64,000 nucleotides of DNA from Amaranthus tricolor (GCF_026212465.1 NC_080060.1:673501-737500); one strand, 5' to 3'. Positions 39,676 to 51,823 are shown, counted from the stretch's first letter. Translations and numbers: made by a program. The notes: a model not told the origin generated them from the sequence alone.

Positions 39676-40512
39676 TCACTAGCTTAAAATCCTTCAAATG
39701 TCACTTATTTAAACATGATCAGAGCAGGTGCACCAGCAGATACACCTGTAGGGCTGCCAGATGAAGAACCTCAGTCCTCAAGCCCCAACTGCTAATTTTC
39801 CGTCAGGTACATACATATCAATAAATATTACATCGTCTCACTCATTTAATATTATTTTTTATTTTAGTCTGTTATTTTTATTTTGCATCATTATATTTTT
39901 AGATAATATTCACCAATTTAATTCTTATAATCTCATGCAAGTTTATATTATACATTGAAATGGTAGCGAAAACATCAGATCTTCCCTGGCATTACTAGCT
40001 TTTATTTTCTCTATTGCGTCTTGTAGTTCTCTTCTACCTATATTTTGAGCCATTTTATATAGATTGTTGTTACAGATTGAGATGGTAAAATATCGAAATG
40101 AATCAGAAGAAGAATTCATTTGGATGACACTAGAATTGATATATGAGTTCATATATATAACTGACCAAAATCTTTTAAGATTAAGGATCTGATCATATTA
40201 TTGTTATCGTTGTTCATAAATCATATGGCAAGCATGTTATAATTTATTGTTATAGGGATATATTTATGTACTACAATTATATGAATCAATTTATTCACTT
40301 TGAAAAAGTTGTAGAAGGCGTCCTAGTGTATATAATATATATTGACATCCATGTTGTGTTTTAGCATTTTTCTCATTTGAGTCATCGAGTGTATTGATTC
40401 TTGATTAAAATTTGAAATAAAAGATTTACTATGATTTTCATGTTTTTATCGCGAGCGTGAATTTATTGTAAAATTTTAATCAAATTGGAATATATTCTTT
40501 ATATTATTGTTT

Positions 40513-40660
40513 TTACACAAATTCTTATATGAGATGTTCTCACTCTGAGACATGTCTCATATTTAAATTAAATAACTCAATAATAAAAAATTTTGGCTTA
40601 TGGACTTCTTGTTTTGAGGTCGTTTCATATTCTTGACTGTGGGCTACTTGGCCCATCGTT
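40513..40660. mobile_element. Possible MITE of the TGAGACGGTCTC group
   Basis: TTCTTATATGAGATGTTCTCAC and GTTTTGAGGTCGTTTCATAT lie about 110 bp apart in inverted orientation. Diverged. Confidence 0.35.
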
Positions 40661-41483
40661 TTCATGACCTCTCTTTAATTTTGTAATTGTAGAAGTCCAG
40701 TTTTTGGGTTGAGTAAGATTTGGTTTTTCTTTGGAATTCAATTTTATTGTAAATGATACTCGGGTGTTCCAACGAGATTATACATTGAGAAAAGTCTAAA
40801 AATTTAAAAAGATGGTCGAAATATTAAAATTAATTAAATACCATTAAAAGGATAAAAGTTTCAAAAAAAATGAGTGGAAAGTGTTGGGGTCATTCCTCAA
40901 AATAGAATATTGTAAAGTAAAAAAATTGACTAAAATAAAAATGTTAATAAATTCATAACAACAAAGGAAATATAATTTAATCATTCACGATCAATACTTA
41001 TTTTGTTGATTAAAGGGTCACTGTCATAATTTGGACTACTTCTTGAACTTTTTGGTCAAGGCTTACAATTATTATTATTATTATGAAATTTTAATTAATA
41101 ACTTTCCAAAAGAATGAAAAACTAAGCAAAAGATGAATCATTATTAGAGTTAAGACGTTGAGTATTTCTCAAGTAATTGACTAATCACGTAGGAATGGTC
41201 CAATACTGCTATGAGTTTAGAAGAGAAGTTTCATTTTTAATTGATTAGGAATACATATCTTAATTCGTGACTATAAAAAAGTATATATAAAAAACATCAT
41301 AAAAAAAAAACGTTTAAAAAAATGTAACAAAATCATATATATATTTAACTCTAAAATAACAAAACACACGTGTGAAATTTCATTACCTTGAAACAAACAA
41401 TAAATTAAATATTTAAATGGTTAACCTAAAATTAAAATGTTATTCCAAAAGTCCAAATATGCTATGCCTTGTTAATTCTTTTA

Positions 41484-41790
41484 ATACTTCCACCGTTATT
41501 TAAGTTCTTCCACTTTAGGTTTTTACACATATTAAGAAAAAGAGAATCTTTGGTTGTAGTGGGTATTATTTTAATTAAATAATAGTGTGAAGTAATGATT
41601 GTATTGAAAATATGAGAGAGAAAATAATTATAAATAAAAGAAAAGGGGTACATTAAAACAAAATGAGGGGTTTTAAGGGGTAAAAGTGGAATAAAAACTT
41701 TCTAAAAATAGAAAGTATTATAAAATAGAAGAACTTATGAAACTACTCGTTATAGTAAGGTAGAAGAACTTAAAAAAACGGAGGGAGTAT
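41484..41790. mobile_element. Stowaway MITE with TA target duplication
   Basis: Left end ATACTTCCACCGTTATTTAA..GTTCTTC pairs with right end GAAGAACTTAAAAAAACGGA..GGGAGTAT. TA flanks both sides. The CTCCCTCCGTT-type terminus is typical of Stowaway (Tc1/mariner) MITEs. Confidence 0.7.
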
Positions 41791-42379
41791 TAAAAATATT
41801 ACGAGTAATTCAAAAATTAGCAATATAAGGAGACTTGTCCATAGACATATTTTACCCCTACTTGTCGTTACATTTGGTGGACATACCAAATTCCTCCAAT
41901 TATTTTCGAAACATCCAAATCCACTCGTAAATCCACTATATCAGTCTTGAGGAACAATCTATTTATGAAACAGTATTTTATGAAAATAACTTTCGTATTT
42001 ATATCTTCTAATATGTTTCTAGAAGCCCATATTCTGTTTTCAAAATCTGAAATTTTTATTTGAGTCAAATTAAGTTTATATCCAACTCGTTTGATGTACA
42101 ATAATCGTTTTTTAAATTATGAAGACCATTGAAAACAGTTGTCCAAAGTCCAAACCAAAGGTTTTCCACTTTCCTCTACACAAATGATTCCTTAAGCATC
42201 CCAAAAAAATTCCATTCTTTAAGGAGCCTTCAAAGTTGAAACCTTCCCAACTCATTTGGGTACCTTGCTCTCACACAAGGAATAGAAACCCCGAAATAAA
42301 TACAACATAATCCAACGGTTCAACTATACAATTCACCATAATCCAACGGTGAATAAACTCCGGTGTACACGCTGGCATA

Positions 42380-42590
42380 ATTAGTCCTCCCCAATTTGTT
42401 TTCAAGCCCGAGCCAAGCCCAGCCCGGGCCTTTCTTCATCTTCTCTTTTCTCACCTAAATTAATTGTTTGATAAAAAAAACCTACGAATTCCATCCATTT
42501 ATCCTCTCTCGTAAATTCTCTACATTTTAATTTTCGTATTTTTTCAGATTTGGCTTGAATTCGAGGTTTATTTGAACCAAAATTCTTGGT
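42380..42590 (+). promoter_or_regulatory. Probable promoter and 5'UTR exon of the F-box/kelch gene
   Basis: A CT-rich leader ends ATTCTTG|GTACGT near 42,590. An acceptor TGATTTCAG lies at about 44,342, 90 bp before the coding ATG. A 5'UTR intron of about 1.75 kb is thus likely. It contains an (ATT)n microsatellite at about 42,637-42,712. Confidence 0.5.
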
Positions 42591-42660
42591 ACGTTTCTTT
42601 TGATCTTAATTTCATTATAATTTGAATTTCGAATTATTATTATTATTATTATCATCATCA

Positions 42661-42713
<53 letters not shown>

Positions 42714-44431
42714 TGATATGTAGTTTATGTTTGTGAGATATTACAGATATGATGAAAGATTGTATAAAAATATAATCAAAGAAAAAGAGGAACAATACTT
42801 TTCTGTATCTTATTCCATAATGAATTACCTTGACTAAAACCAAGGACTACAATATATATATGTATATATAAGTGATGAAGAAAGAATAGGCACTGACCCA
42901 CTTAAAACAGAAAGAAAGGAAAATATTAATAATAAATAATGAACCCAATATAGACCAAATACAGCTGACTTAAACACAAGACTATCTAGCTATCCTTGAC
43001 AATGTTGGTAAGTAATTGCATTGATTCTTTCAATTTTTGGATGGATTTTTTTGTGATTGTATAAGCAGATGAAAATAGGGTTTTGTGAGTGTTTTTGTGC
43101 ATTATGTAATTGTTGGTGCATGTTCATTTTAAATTTTGTTAACTTTTCATTTGTTGTGAAGTTGTTGTTTTTTGAATTGCTTATTTGATGCATTAGAAGA
43201 AACCTTTAAGTGAGGAGAATGAGTGAATTTGTGAAAGTTTGACAATTTTGATTTTGATTGGTGTTTATGCTAAAAATAATCTGTTACTGTTTGATAACTA
43301 GTTTTTTGAGCAAAATGTAAGTATAGCCTTATAGGTAATAAAGAGCAGAAAATGATAGTAAAGTACTTACGAAATTGGTGATCCAAAGCCTAAAATGCAG
43401 GGCTTGTTAGGCCGCCTTTCCCCTAGTAAATTGAGTGTTTCTCGGGCTGTAATCCAGTGCTGCATATTGGATGTAAATGATTAGTAAATGGTAACAAAGG
43501 ATTACAAGTTACAACAAGTATTGAACAATGTTTGTGAGTGCCACTGATTGATGTGAGCTTAAATGTTGTGAGTATGCGTATGCAATATGCGTGTGGTGCC
43601 TTTCACTTGCAGAGACATCTGTAATATTATTTCAGTTGTCCATCGTTGATAACAACAGAGAAATCTTCGGTTGTTGGCAGATGCTTAACTTTTGGAATTC
43701 CAGAATCCTTATAACCTGTGTTGAATCCTCTTCAATGCCTGCCGTTATTATGCATGTCCTCTCACTAAATACATTCTTTTAGCTATAGATCGATTAGATA
43801 CTTCATATTGATGCATACATGTTGTTGAGTTTTTATTGGGCTACAATGTTGGTTCCGACCAGATTTGAGTTGTCTAACCATCTGTTATGTTACTTGGTAG
43901 GATAAGCTGTATGGATTAATGTTGTAAATTTTTATATTTTCTTATGCTACGTTTGGGTTGGAATGGGAGGAAAAATGGAGGGGGAGAAGGGAAGGGAAAT
44001 GGAAGGATTGTTTTTTATTATTATTTTTTTTTCATTTTGATATTAAAAGGAGAAGGAGGGAAATGAAAGGAAGAGATCTGAAGAGAAAAAATCTTTCACA
44101 TTTTGTATAACAGAGTTCCTTGAAAAAATTTGGAAAAAAACTTGCCTTTTTTCTTTCTCTACCCTATCCTACCCTTCCCTTCTTACCTCGCCTTTTCCTT
44201 CATTAAGTTATCCTTGCATACTCTTATGCTCATAATAGAATATAGAAAAGGATACTAGTTTTTGTAATCTTCACTTAATACATATGCTAGCTTATGTTGT
44301 GAGACCCATCAGTGATTTTTGGTACAATTACTGTGATTTCAGGTTGTGCTGAAGTCTGAGTCTTTGCTTCTTGCCCAGTATTGGAATCAGATTAATTTGT
44401 TTCACAGAAAGTGCTAGTGAGCTCTTTTATT

Positions 44432-45469
44432 ATGTCTGTATTGATTGAAGGTCTTCCAGATGCTGTTGCCTTAAGGTGCCTCGCTCATGTTCCATTTTAT
44501 CTTCATCCCAAGTTAGAGCTTGTAAGTCATACTTGGAGAGCAGCCGTTCGGGGCCATGAGCTTTATAAGGCGAGGGAAGAGGTTGGTTCATCGGAGGAAT
44601 TCCTGTGTGTTTGTGCTTTTGAGCCAGATAACTTATGGCAGCTGTACGATCCCCTTGATGACATCTGGATCACCCTTCCTGTGCTTCCTTCACAAATTAG
44701 GCATCTTGCTCACTTTGGCACTGTCTCCACAGCCGGGAAACTATTTGTTCTTGGTGGTGGGAGCGAAGCGGTTGATCCCTTGACTGGTGATCAAGATGGA
44801 AGCTTCGCGACCAATGAGGTATGGTCATACGATCCTGTATTGAGAAAGTGGGCCCAGTGTGCGCCCATGCCAGTTGCTCGTGCTATGTTTGCATGCTGTG
44901 TCTTAGACGGAAAGATTATTGTTGCTGGTGGTTTCACAAGCTGCAGGAAATCAATTGCTCAGGCTGAAATGTATGATCCCAATAAAGATGTGTGGGTGTC
45001 AGTTCCCGACCTTCCTTACACTCATAACTCAGCATGCACGGGAGTAGTGATTGGAGGCAAAATGCATGTGGTGCACAAGGGGTTTTCGATGGTGCAAGTC
45101 CTTGAGAAGCCTTCTGATGGTTGGTTGGTAGAAGACCATAGTTGGCTTCAGGGTCCGATGGCGGTAGTAAAAGGTTTTCTTTACATAATGAGCCATGGCC
45201 TTATTTACAAGCAGGAAAGCGGTAAAAGAAAGGTCGTCGTTTCAGCATCAGAGGTTAAGAAAAGAATAGGTTCCGCAATGATTGGATTAGGGGAAGAGAT
45301 ATATGTAGTCGGAGGCGTGATTGGTCCTGATCGATGCAACCGGGATATCAAGCCAATGTCTGATGTTGACGTTTTGACAGTAGGGAGAGAGAGACCAATC
45401 TGGCGTCGAGTCACTCCTATGCCTTGGTGCCGTGGAACCATACTGGGATGTACACTAATGAATATTTAG
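44432..45469 (+). CDS. SKIP30: F-box/kelch-repeat protein, SKIP30 type
   Basis: A single coding exon of 345 aa from ATG at 44,432; in-frame codons before it lack an ATG. The start MSVLIEGLPDAVALRCLAHV is the F-box of SKP1-interacting partner 30. It is followed by kelch motifs forming a beta-propeller (FVLGGGSEAV, IIVAGGFTSCRKSI with AEMYDPNKDVW, EIYVVGGVIGPDR), and it ends RGTILGCTLMNI as in the Arabidopsis protein. The length agrees with the family. Such proteins are substrate adaptors of SCF ubiquitin ligases, with the F-box binding ASK/SKP1 and the kelch part binding the target, which is not deducible here. A spliced 5'UTR lies upstream. The next gene converges from the other strand, 522 bp beyond the stop. 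Confidence 0.95.
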   Translation: MSVLIEGLPDAVALRCLAHVPFYLHPKLELVSHTWRAAVRGHELYKAREEVGSSEEFLCVCAFEPDNLWQLYDPLDDIWITLPVLPSQIRHLAHFGTVSTAGKLFVLGGGSEAVDPLTGDQDGSFATNEVWSYDPVLRKWAQCAPMPVARAMFACCVLDGKIIVAGGFTSCRKSIAQAEMYDPNKDVWVSVPDLPYTHNSACTGVVIGGKMHVVHKGFSMVQVLEKPSDGWLVEDHSWLQGPMAVVKGFLYIMSHGLIYKQESGKRKVVVSASEVKKRIGSAMIGLGEEIYVVGGVIGPDRCNRDIKPMSDVDVLTVGRERPIWRRVTPMPWCRGTILGCTLMNI

Positions 45470-45991
45470 AGATCTTTGTGCTTTTGTTATAAGAATGGTG
45501 CCCGTGTTTGAAGCTTGGCACTTTCATGATAAATAGAATGCTACAGATGAGGTTCTTCTCCATCCCTCTCGAATAGTGTTTTGGATTTCACGCATCGTTT
45601 TGCTTGATTGTGATATGCGGAAGTTTATAGCAACCGATCAACATGGAATGTAAATTTCCCTTTTTAGAGGAATTAGCCAATTCTTTGAGCAATCAAACAA
45701 TTACAATTTCTTTCATTCCCTTTGGATGCTGAAATTTGTTGGAATGAAGTTTGTTTCTCGGTGCACGCTGCGGGACAAGAAAATGTAATAGAAAAGAAAT
45801 TTGCTACATTTTTTCATATGTTTCAGAAATTTCACTATATTTCTATTTGCTTGTAATAGAAAAGAAAATGTAGATTCACGACTCTAAATAGAATTGCAGC
45901 AAACTCGTTGAACATTCATAAAGGGAATATATTCAACAAATTGAAACAATGAATAGTGTATGTTAAGTGTTTTTCATTGTTGGTGAATTCA
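45470..45991. other. Spacer between convergent genes
   Basis: It holds the 3' ends of the SKIP30-type and acyl-activating enzyme genes. No further feature seen. Confidence 0.6.
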
Positions 45992-48900
45992 TTAGTTTTC
46001 CTCTACATAGGCTTCAACAGCAATACAATGCAAAAAATCATCCCTACAACCTACAAAAATCTTCCCACCAACCATGATAGGTGAAGAGAATATGTCTCCT
46101 TGAAGATCAAATTCTGCAAATTTCTCAATTACATCTTCAGATCCATCAGCTTTGGCCATAACACGACTTACTCGAAGCAAAACGATTTTTCCGGTACTCG
46201 AACAAACGCAAACCAACCTATCCGAGGGAGATGAAGGATTAGATCCCAACGTTATTACCTCATCAACATAAGCGGAAGATGTAATCGGATCTCCAATATC
46301 ATACTTCCATATCATTCTTCCACTTTCCAGTTCAAATGAGTAAACATTCCCATTTCTAGAACATACTAGAACCTGAGAAGTAAGTGCCTTAGATATGCAC
46401 GGACCAGCGAATATTGGACCGTCGATTTTGGCCCTCCAAACAGGAGATCCTTTCGGGTTTATACACAAAACATCCCCATTGACTAAGCAACATAACACAT
46501 TCCCATTAGAACAGAGTGAAAGCGATCCAAATATCGGAGCTTGAAGCTCCAACCGCCACACAGTACAAAATTCCGAAGCCTTCAAATTCATGGCCGAGAG
46601 TGTTCCATTGGTAGTGCCTATGTAGAGCATATCACGAGTCATATCAATAGCCGAGGACCCAAATATACTTCCTGCACAATGAAACTGATAAACACAACAA
46701 TAATTTCGGTAGTCAAGACCGTATAGATTGTGATCATATGATCCACACCATACGAGATGCCTGCGTTTGTCTATGGTCGGTTGTGACTTCACTTCGCCTC
46801 GTGTTTGAAAAGTCCAGCGTATGTCTCCGTTTTTTATATCTATAAAATATACGTTTCCATGGTAGCAACCAACTACAACCTGCGAGAAATCCCCATCGAT
46901 CATTGCTGAACATTCAACTCGACCTTCCAATTTTATCTCCCATCGTATGGATCCGTTTCGAGCATTAACACAGAGAAACTTGTGCGAGTGAGAACCTATG
47001 AAGATCAAAATTTGATTATCTTTGAAAGTAACTAATGCTGATGCATCAACACAAGAATCCAAGGGAACTTTCCACACTTGCCTTAGGAAACCTTTGCTGT
47101 TTCTTGGAAGTTCGAATTCAAGGGTCTTGACATTGAACCCACCGTTGTCGTTTTGCACAAACTTGTTGCAACGGCTCATTGCACATCCGTCTAGCATCAA
47201 GTGAGATTCCGCAAGTAAAGATTCGGTATCTACTTTGCGAAGCTTAGCTTTAGCTCGCTCATCACAGTCAGTCCACATAGTTTCTCCATGTTTTCTTGAC
47301 TTAACTAAACTCGACCTAGACGAAGGAACACCCATTTGAGATTTAGGTAACATTTCCCATTCTATGTGGTGATCAAGCCCAAGACGGCCTTCTTTCTCCA
47401 TAAGAGCCTTCTGAAGCTGTGAAGGACTCGGGAACATATACAACATTCTCATATCGGTTCCTAATTTATAAGCAACATGAGCAGCGAGGATCGAATCACC
47501 ACCCATCGCAAAGAAATCATCATCATCACCAACTTCTGCAACATCCAACGAATTAGCGAAGACTTCTTTGATATGCTTTAAGGTTTTGTTATATTCAAGA
47601 CGACAATCGTCTAGACCAACAACGGGAACAAAATAACTAGAAAGTAAACTATAATCAATCTTTCCGGAGGAAGTCAGAGGAAGCGCTGGAGTACAAAGAA
47701 TTCTTTTCGGAATCATCACTGAAGGAAGTCTTTCAATCATCCAACTTTTTACCATTCCTAAAATATCGGATGGCTTGTTATAGTCCTTCACTACCAAAAC
47801 TGCTCCAAGAAAGGCATGCCCTTCTTGCTCATTACAGAAAACTACAGCAGCATCCGCTATGTTTCGGTGCCCTCTTAACATATCCTCTACCTCCTCCAAG
47901 GCAATCCGGTGCCCATTTACTTTTATGGTGCGATCTTCTCTTCCACAAAAAACCAAGACACCATTTGGAAGCCTTCTACCAAAATCACCCATTCGATAGT
48001 AAAGTTTACCATTCAACTCCACACAATCCAAGGGTGTGATACTATCTTTAGCATAATAACCACTCGAAAGACACACACCGGATACACATATCTCTCCTTC
48101 ATCATGCTTCCCATCTTTCTCAATAAGTCTAACATCACAATTAGAGATTGGCTTACCAATCGGAACACTACTTAAACCCTCGTTTTCGAGCATCAAAGGC
48201 AAGTGTTTACAATCGAAGTATGTACAATCACCACAAACCTCAGTGCTACCATAAATATTCAATATAGAAGCTTTAGGCAATACCCTCAAAAGCGTCTCCC
48301 ACAAAGATGTAGGGAAAACTTCACCACTCAATACCAACACTTTCAAGGAAGACAAAACTCGGTCCTCTAGAACAGTAATAAGCGCCCTCAATAACGAAGG
48401 AACCGCGGTTAATCTAGTAATAGAGTAATCATACAAGTAATCTACAAGATTAAACAAATTCCCTTTCAATTCATCTAAGGGGGGCACCACTAAAGTACAC
48501 CCTACAAGCATAGGAGCTATAAATTCTTGAAGATGATCAACAAAACTTATAGATGTCTTGAACAACAAAACATCATCCTCTTTCAATGGATACAAATCTT
48601 GCATCCATAAAAACCTATTTAAAACCCCATTTTCATTTATACAAACACCTTTAGGTTTACCACTAGAACCAGAAGTATACATCAAACAACTAAACTTACT
48701 TAAACCTTTACTTTCACAAGACCAAACCTTATCCAATTTCCCACAATTTTGTTCAAGAATTTCATCAATAGATAAGCATAAAACAGGAAAATTGCAATCT
48801 TTTACAAGCCAATGTGAGTTATCAACAAAATGGGTATTATTATTTTGATCAAATTTCAAACACCCAATAACCAAATCAACATTTGAAGATGAAATTATAG

Positions 48901-49330
48901 TCAAGATCCTTTCTTTAGGCCAAGAAGTATCAATTGGGAGAAAAGCACCACCATATCTTAAGATAGAAAGAACAGTAATTACATATTCTACTGAATTTTC
49001 CATGTAAACTCCTACTAACTTTGTTGTTACATTAAAATTGTGGTTACCTGAATTGGGTTTGAATAAAAAAGGATCATTACCACCATTGAAGATGTGATGA
49101 AGCTTGAATGTGAGAAAAATAATGGCAGAAAGTAGTTGGGAAAATGTGAAGAACTGGCCTTTATTATTGGTTTTGGATTCATCATTAGTAAGATTTTTGG
49201 GGTTTTTTCTTGTGTGAATAATGGCTATTTTGTTGGGGTAAGTAGATGCAATTCTGTGGAATACATGAGATATGCAACAGAAGGACGAAGATGCAGAAAT
49301 AGAGTTGTGTTTCTGCTTCTCCTTTTCCAT
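45992..49330 (-). CDS. AAE19: Acyl-activating enzyme with carrier domain and PQQ-type propeller (AASDH/AAE19-like)
   Basis: One uninterrupted frame of 1,112 codons from ATG at 49,330. The adenylation domain spans about 25-560, with the AMP-binding P-loop LMYTSGSSGKPKG (216-228), a YGSTEVCGDCTYF motif near 365 and YRMGDFGRRLPNG near 460. It ends SGKIDYSLL. A phosphopantetheine carrier domain follows with the attachment motif GGDSIL near 608. From about 770 to the end, repeated blades such as GSIRWEIKLEGRVECSA and GDIRWTFQTRGEVKSQP form a PQQ-type beta-propeller. This three-part layout is that of animal AASDH/ACSF4 and Arabidopsis At5g35930. The substrate in plants is not settled; activation of a carboxylic acid as acyl-AMP and loading onto its own carrier is the inferred chemistry. 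A retrotransposon sits about 400 bp upstream of the start. Confidence 0.93.
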   Translation of the reverse strand: MEKEKQKHNSISASSSFCCISHVFHRIASTYPNKIAIIHTRKNPKNLTNDESKTNNKGQFFTFSQLLSAIIFLTFKLHHIFNGGNDPFLFKPNSGNHNFNVTTKLVGVYMENSVEYVITVLSILRYGGAFLPIDTSWPKERILTIISSSNVDLVIGCLKFDQNNNTHFVDNSHWLVKDCNFPVLCLSIDEILEQNCGKLDKVWSCESKGLSKFSCLMYTSGSSGKPKGVCINENGVLNRFLWMQDLYPLKEDDVLLFKTSISFVDHLQEFIAPMLVGCTLVVPPLDELKGNLFNLVDYLYDYSITRLTAVPSLLRALITVLEDRVLSSLKVLVLSGEVFPTSLWETLLRVLPKASILNIYGSTEVCGDCTYFDCKHLPLMLENEGLSSVPIGKPISNCDVRLIEKDGKHDEGEICVSGVCLSSGYYAKDSITPLDCVELNGKLYYRMGDFGRRLPNGVLVFCGREDRTIKVNGHRIALEEVEDMLRGHRNIADAAVVFCNEQEGHAFLGAVLVVKDYNKPSDILGMVKSWMIERLPSVMIPKRILCTPALPLTSSGKIDYSLLSSYFVPVVGLDDCRLEYNKTLKHIKEVFANSLDVAEVGDDDDFFAMGGDSILAAHVAYKLGTDMRMLYMFPSPSQLQKALMEKEGRLGLDHHIEWEMLPKSQMGVPSSRSSLVKSRKHGETMWTDCDERAKAKLRKVDTESLLAESHLMLDGCAMSRCNKFVQNDNGGFNVKTLEFELPRNSKGFLRQVWKVPLDSCVDASALVTFKDNQILIFIGSHSHKFLCVNARNGSIRWEIKLEGRVECSAMIDGDFSQVVVGCYHGNVYFIDIKNGDIRWTFQTRGEVKSQPTIDKRRHLVWCGSYDHNLYGLDYRNYCCVYQFHCAGSIFGSSAIDMTRDMLYIGTTNGTLSAMNLKASEFCTVWRLELQAPIFGSLSLCSNGNVLCCLVNGDVLCINPKGSPVWRAKIDGPIFAGPCISKALTSQVLVCSRNGNVYSFELESGRMIWKYDIGDPITSSAYVDEVITLGSNPSSPSDRLVCVCSSTGKIVLLRVSRVMAKADGSEDVIEKFAEFDLQGDIFSSPIMVGGKIFVGCRDDFLHCIAVEAYVEEN

Positions 49331-49728
49331 TTTCCTTATTTTTCTTTTACTTTCACGTGATTTTGGACATCTGCAACAAAAGGAAGAGAAGAAATAGTTT
49401 TGATAGATGAATTCTAATTTTTATTTATTCATAATTTATAAGTTAAAATATAATTAAATTAAGTCTTATATAATTAGTTTTTATGAAGATTTTATTAAAA
49501 TTAAATTTTACAAATTTAAATTAAACACAATTAAATATATTTACGATTGAATATGCATATTGACAAATAGATAAAAACTAAATGGGACAACAAGAGTGAA
49601 TAGGAGGGAGTATTACTTTTCCATATAAGAATTTGATTCTTATTTATTCATCCTCTTTTCTCCTCTTTCTTTTGCCTAATTTGTAATCTAAAAACATAAA
49701 AAAATGCGTTATATGATAGAAATAAGTT
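49331..49728 (-). promoter_or_regulatory. Remaining upstream region of the acyl-activating enzyme gene
   Basis: About 400 bp of AT-rich sequence between the ATG and the retrotransposon. The last five bases (49,724-49,728, AAGTT) are the left copy of the element's target duplication. Confidence 0.6.
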
Positions 49729-50443
49729 TGTTTCGGTAATGAAACGAGGAAGTGCAAAAGACACTTAAAATACCTGGAGATTGATGGAAGAGTGATCAAG
49801 TGAAACGGTTTATAAGAGAAAGCGACTTGAATTCCTGCAATACAACACGTTAGCCTTGTCCGGGGGGTGATCTCCCGGAAAACCCCTCCGACGCTCAAGT
49901 TAGAACGTAGATCGGAAATTAATGAATGACAGATTGTAGAATGAATGCAAGAAGGAAGGTCGGGATTGGGATTGCTAGGGCTAGTGCTAGAGTTTAGGAA
50001 GGCTAAGGAAGTAATGTAAGCAAGGATACTAGGAAAGCTATTTCAGATGATCCTCCCTCCTTGATGGTAGCCTCTATTTATAATGGTGAAGAAGGGGAGT
50101 TATTTCTGAGAAGAAGTGGACTAACATGGGAGTAGTGGGAGTAATGGGAGGTAGACTGGTCAGGGGAAGAATAGACAGTTATTCATCTGAAGCAAGGAGA
50201 GCCAAGCATGCATGAAGAGTGGAAGGTGGTGGGTGGTTATTCTCCTTAAAAGGAGGATAGCCACAGGAGAGGGATGGCAAAGGATTTAAGTATTCTGGAG
50301 GTAAAAACCCATGGGCCTGCCAAAGAAGAAAAGAGGTCCAGCCAAAAAGCCTATTGACTAAAAGTAAAAGTCAAATCCCGAAAGGTCAAAGGGTATTTTA
50401 GGGATATGATGCTAATTATTTAATTAAAAACAATACCATGACA
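49729..50443 (-). repeat. 3' LTR (left copy)
   Basis: Matches the right copy over all 715 bp by eye except one base: G at 49,903 where the other has T at 62,197. It contains a TATAAATAG box on the minus strand at 50,082-50,074. The inner edge is preceded by the purine-biased GCGTGGGGCTAAA, the polypurine-tract position. Confidence 0.97.
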
Positions 50444-50824
50444 TTTAGCCCCACGCATGAAGGACAATATGAGGGGAGAGTCCCAACGCCCTGAAATATC
50501 TTCCTTTATGCGGATAAATATGCACACATCGTAATTGATTTAGTGAAGGGACACGATCATAGAGAACATGCGAAAGCCCCATGAGGATGAACACATGCCC
50601 AATCTGGCGAATTTTCTTTTAAGCTTGTCAGGCAAGAACACATTGAATACGGGTCAAACGGACATATGAAGCCGCGGCTTGAAGTATGCCGCGAAGTAGC
50701 CCCAGACGAGTTAATACAACAGCGAAATAGTGAATGTGGGATCTAGATTCCGCGACATCATATTTCGGCCCTTGCTTTCACTGATATTGCAGAAATCAGG
50801 TTTTCAACAAAACAGCCAAGGAGG

Positions 50825-51207
50825 GTCCGACTTATCGACTGTGCGGATTAAATCAACTGTCTGTTTTGAACTGATACCGCGTAACGTCAAGGGTATTTAC
50901 GAATCAGATTCCTGGTAATGACGCGGCATTGCATTCCTCTCATCATTTTTACCCCTATGGTTGAACTATGCCGCGAACTAATAGTTTGCGTCTTCATTCG
51001 TAAGTTCAGCACGGGAATCCTCCTTCAATACTTAGAATATTTTGAGAAAGAGAAGGACCACCTGGGGGTCCGACTTATCGACCACACGGATATCTTTAAA
51101 AATATTCAGTACTTGGTCCAAGCAGCCCTCTTTATTCCAGCATGATACGGAATGAGCCCCAGAACTCGCATCTTCGATCCCACGGACACACATGAGAGGT
51201 TCTATAC

Positions 51208-51249
<42 letters not shown>

Positions 51250-51752
51250 TATTATTATTATTTTTTTTACTTGGATTAGGGTCATTTGGGGGTCCGACTT
51301 ATCGACCATACGGAAATCCTCTTAAGAAATTTTCATACTTCCTTCCATCACATTTCATTCGTCGTGTCCATAAGTCGGACAGCTGAACGCGTGACCTTCA
51401 TTCTTCAAATGATTTCCCTTTTAGGAGATTCAATTTAGGGTCAGACTTATTGATCCTCCGGACATTGTCTGAAGGACTTAGAATAATTATACATATTCTA
51501 CCCTTCCCTGAGAGTCCGACTTATCGACTCACCGGCTGGATGGTTTGATACTTAAACAAATTGATGATGTTGCTCTTTAATTGAGGGTCCGACTTTTCGA
51601 CCTCCCAGCTAAATTCAAGGATTTAACACTTTGAAAAAATTTTCAAAATCACCCCTTCAACTAGGGTCCGACTAATAGACCTCACGGACATTATTAAACA
51701 CTTAAGAAGAAATCCGTTGGCTTCCCCTCATTGGGAGTCCGACTTATCGACT
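50825..51752 (+). repeat. Spaced GTCCGACTTATCGA motifs upstream of the antisense gene
   Basis: Eight copies of GTCCGACTTATCGA or near variants start at 50,825, 51,068, 51,292, 51,439, 51,514, 51,587, 51,666 and 51,737. Most are followed within a few bases by CGG or CAGC. Spacing narrows from about 240 to 71-79 bp toward the gene. Sequence between the copies is not conserved. A T homopolymer and ATT run (about 51,213-51,268) lies inside. Confidence 0.85.
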
Positions 51753-51823
51753 TCCCAGCTTTCATTTGGAATTTCAACTTTTCTTTCAACTGTTCAAACC
51801 CAAAGTGAAGCATTTATTGCTGT

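Noticed and set aside
39943..40152. Minus-strand frame containing MAQNIGRRELQDAIEKIK
   Set aside because: The 30-residue stretch looks protein-like, but it has no recognised family, no splice partner and a short AT-rich remainder; at most a gene fragment.
43591..43782. Plus-strand frame upstream of the F-box/kelch gene
   Set aside because: It lies within the inferred 5'UTR intron and has no recognisable content.
44411..44431. Earlier in-frame start for the F-box/kelch protein
   Set aside because: There is no ATG before 44,432, and the family begins at MS.LIEGLP.
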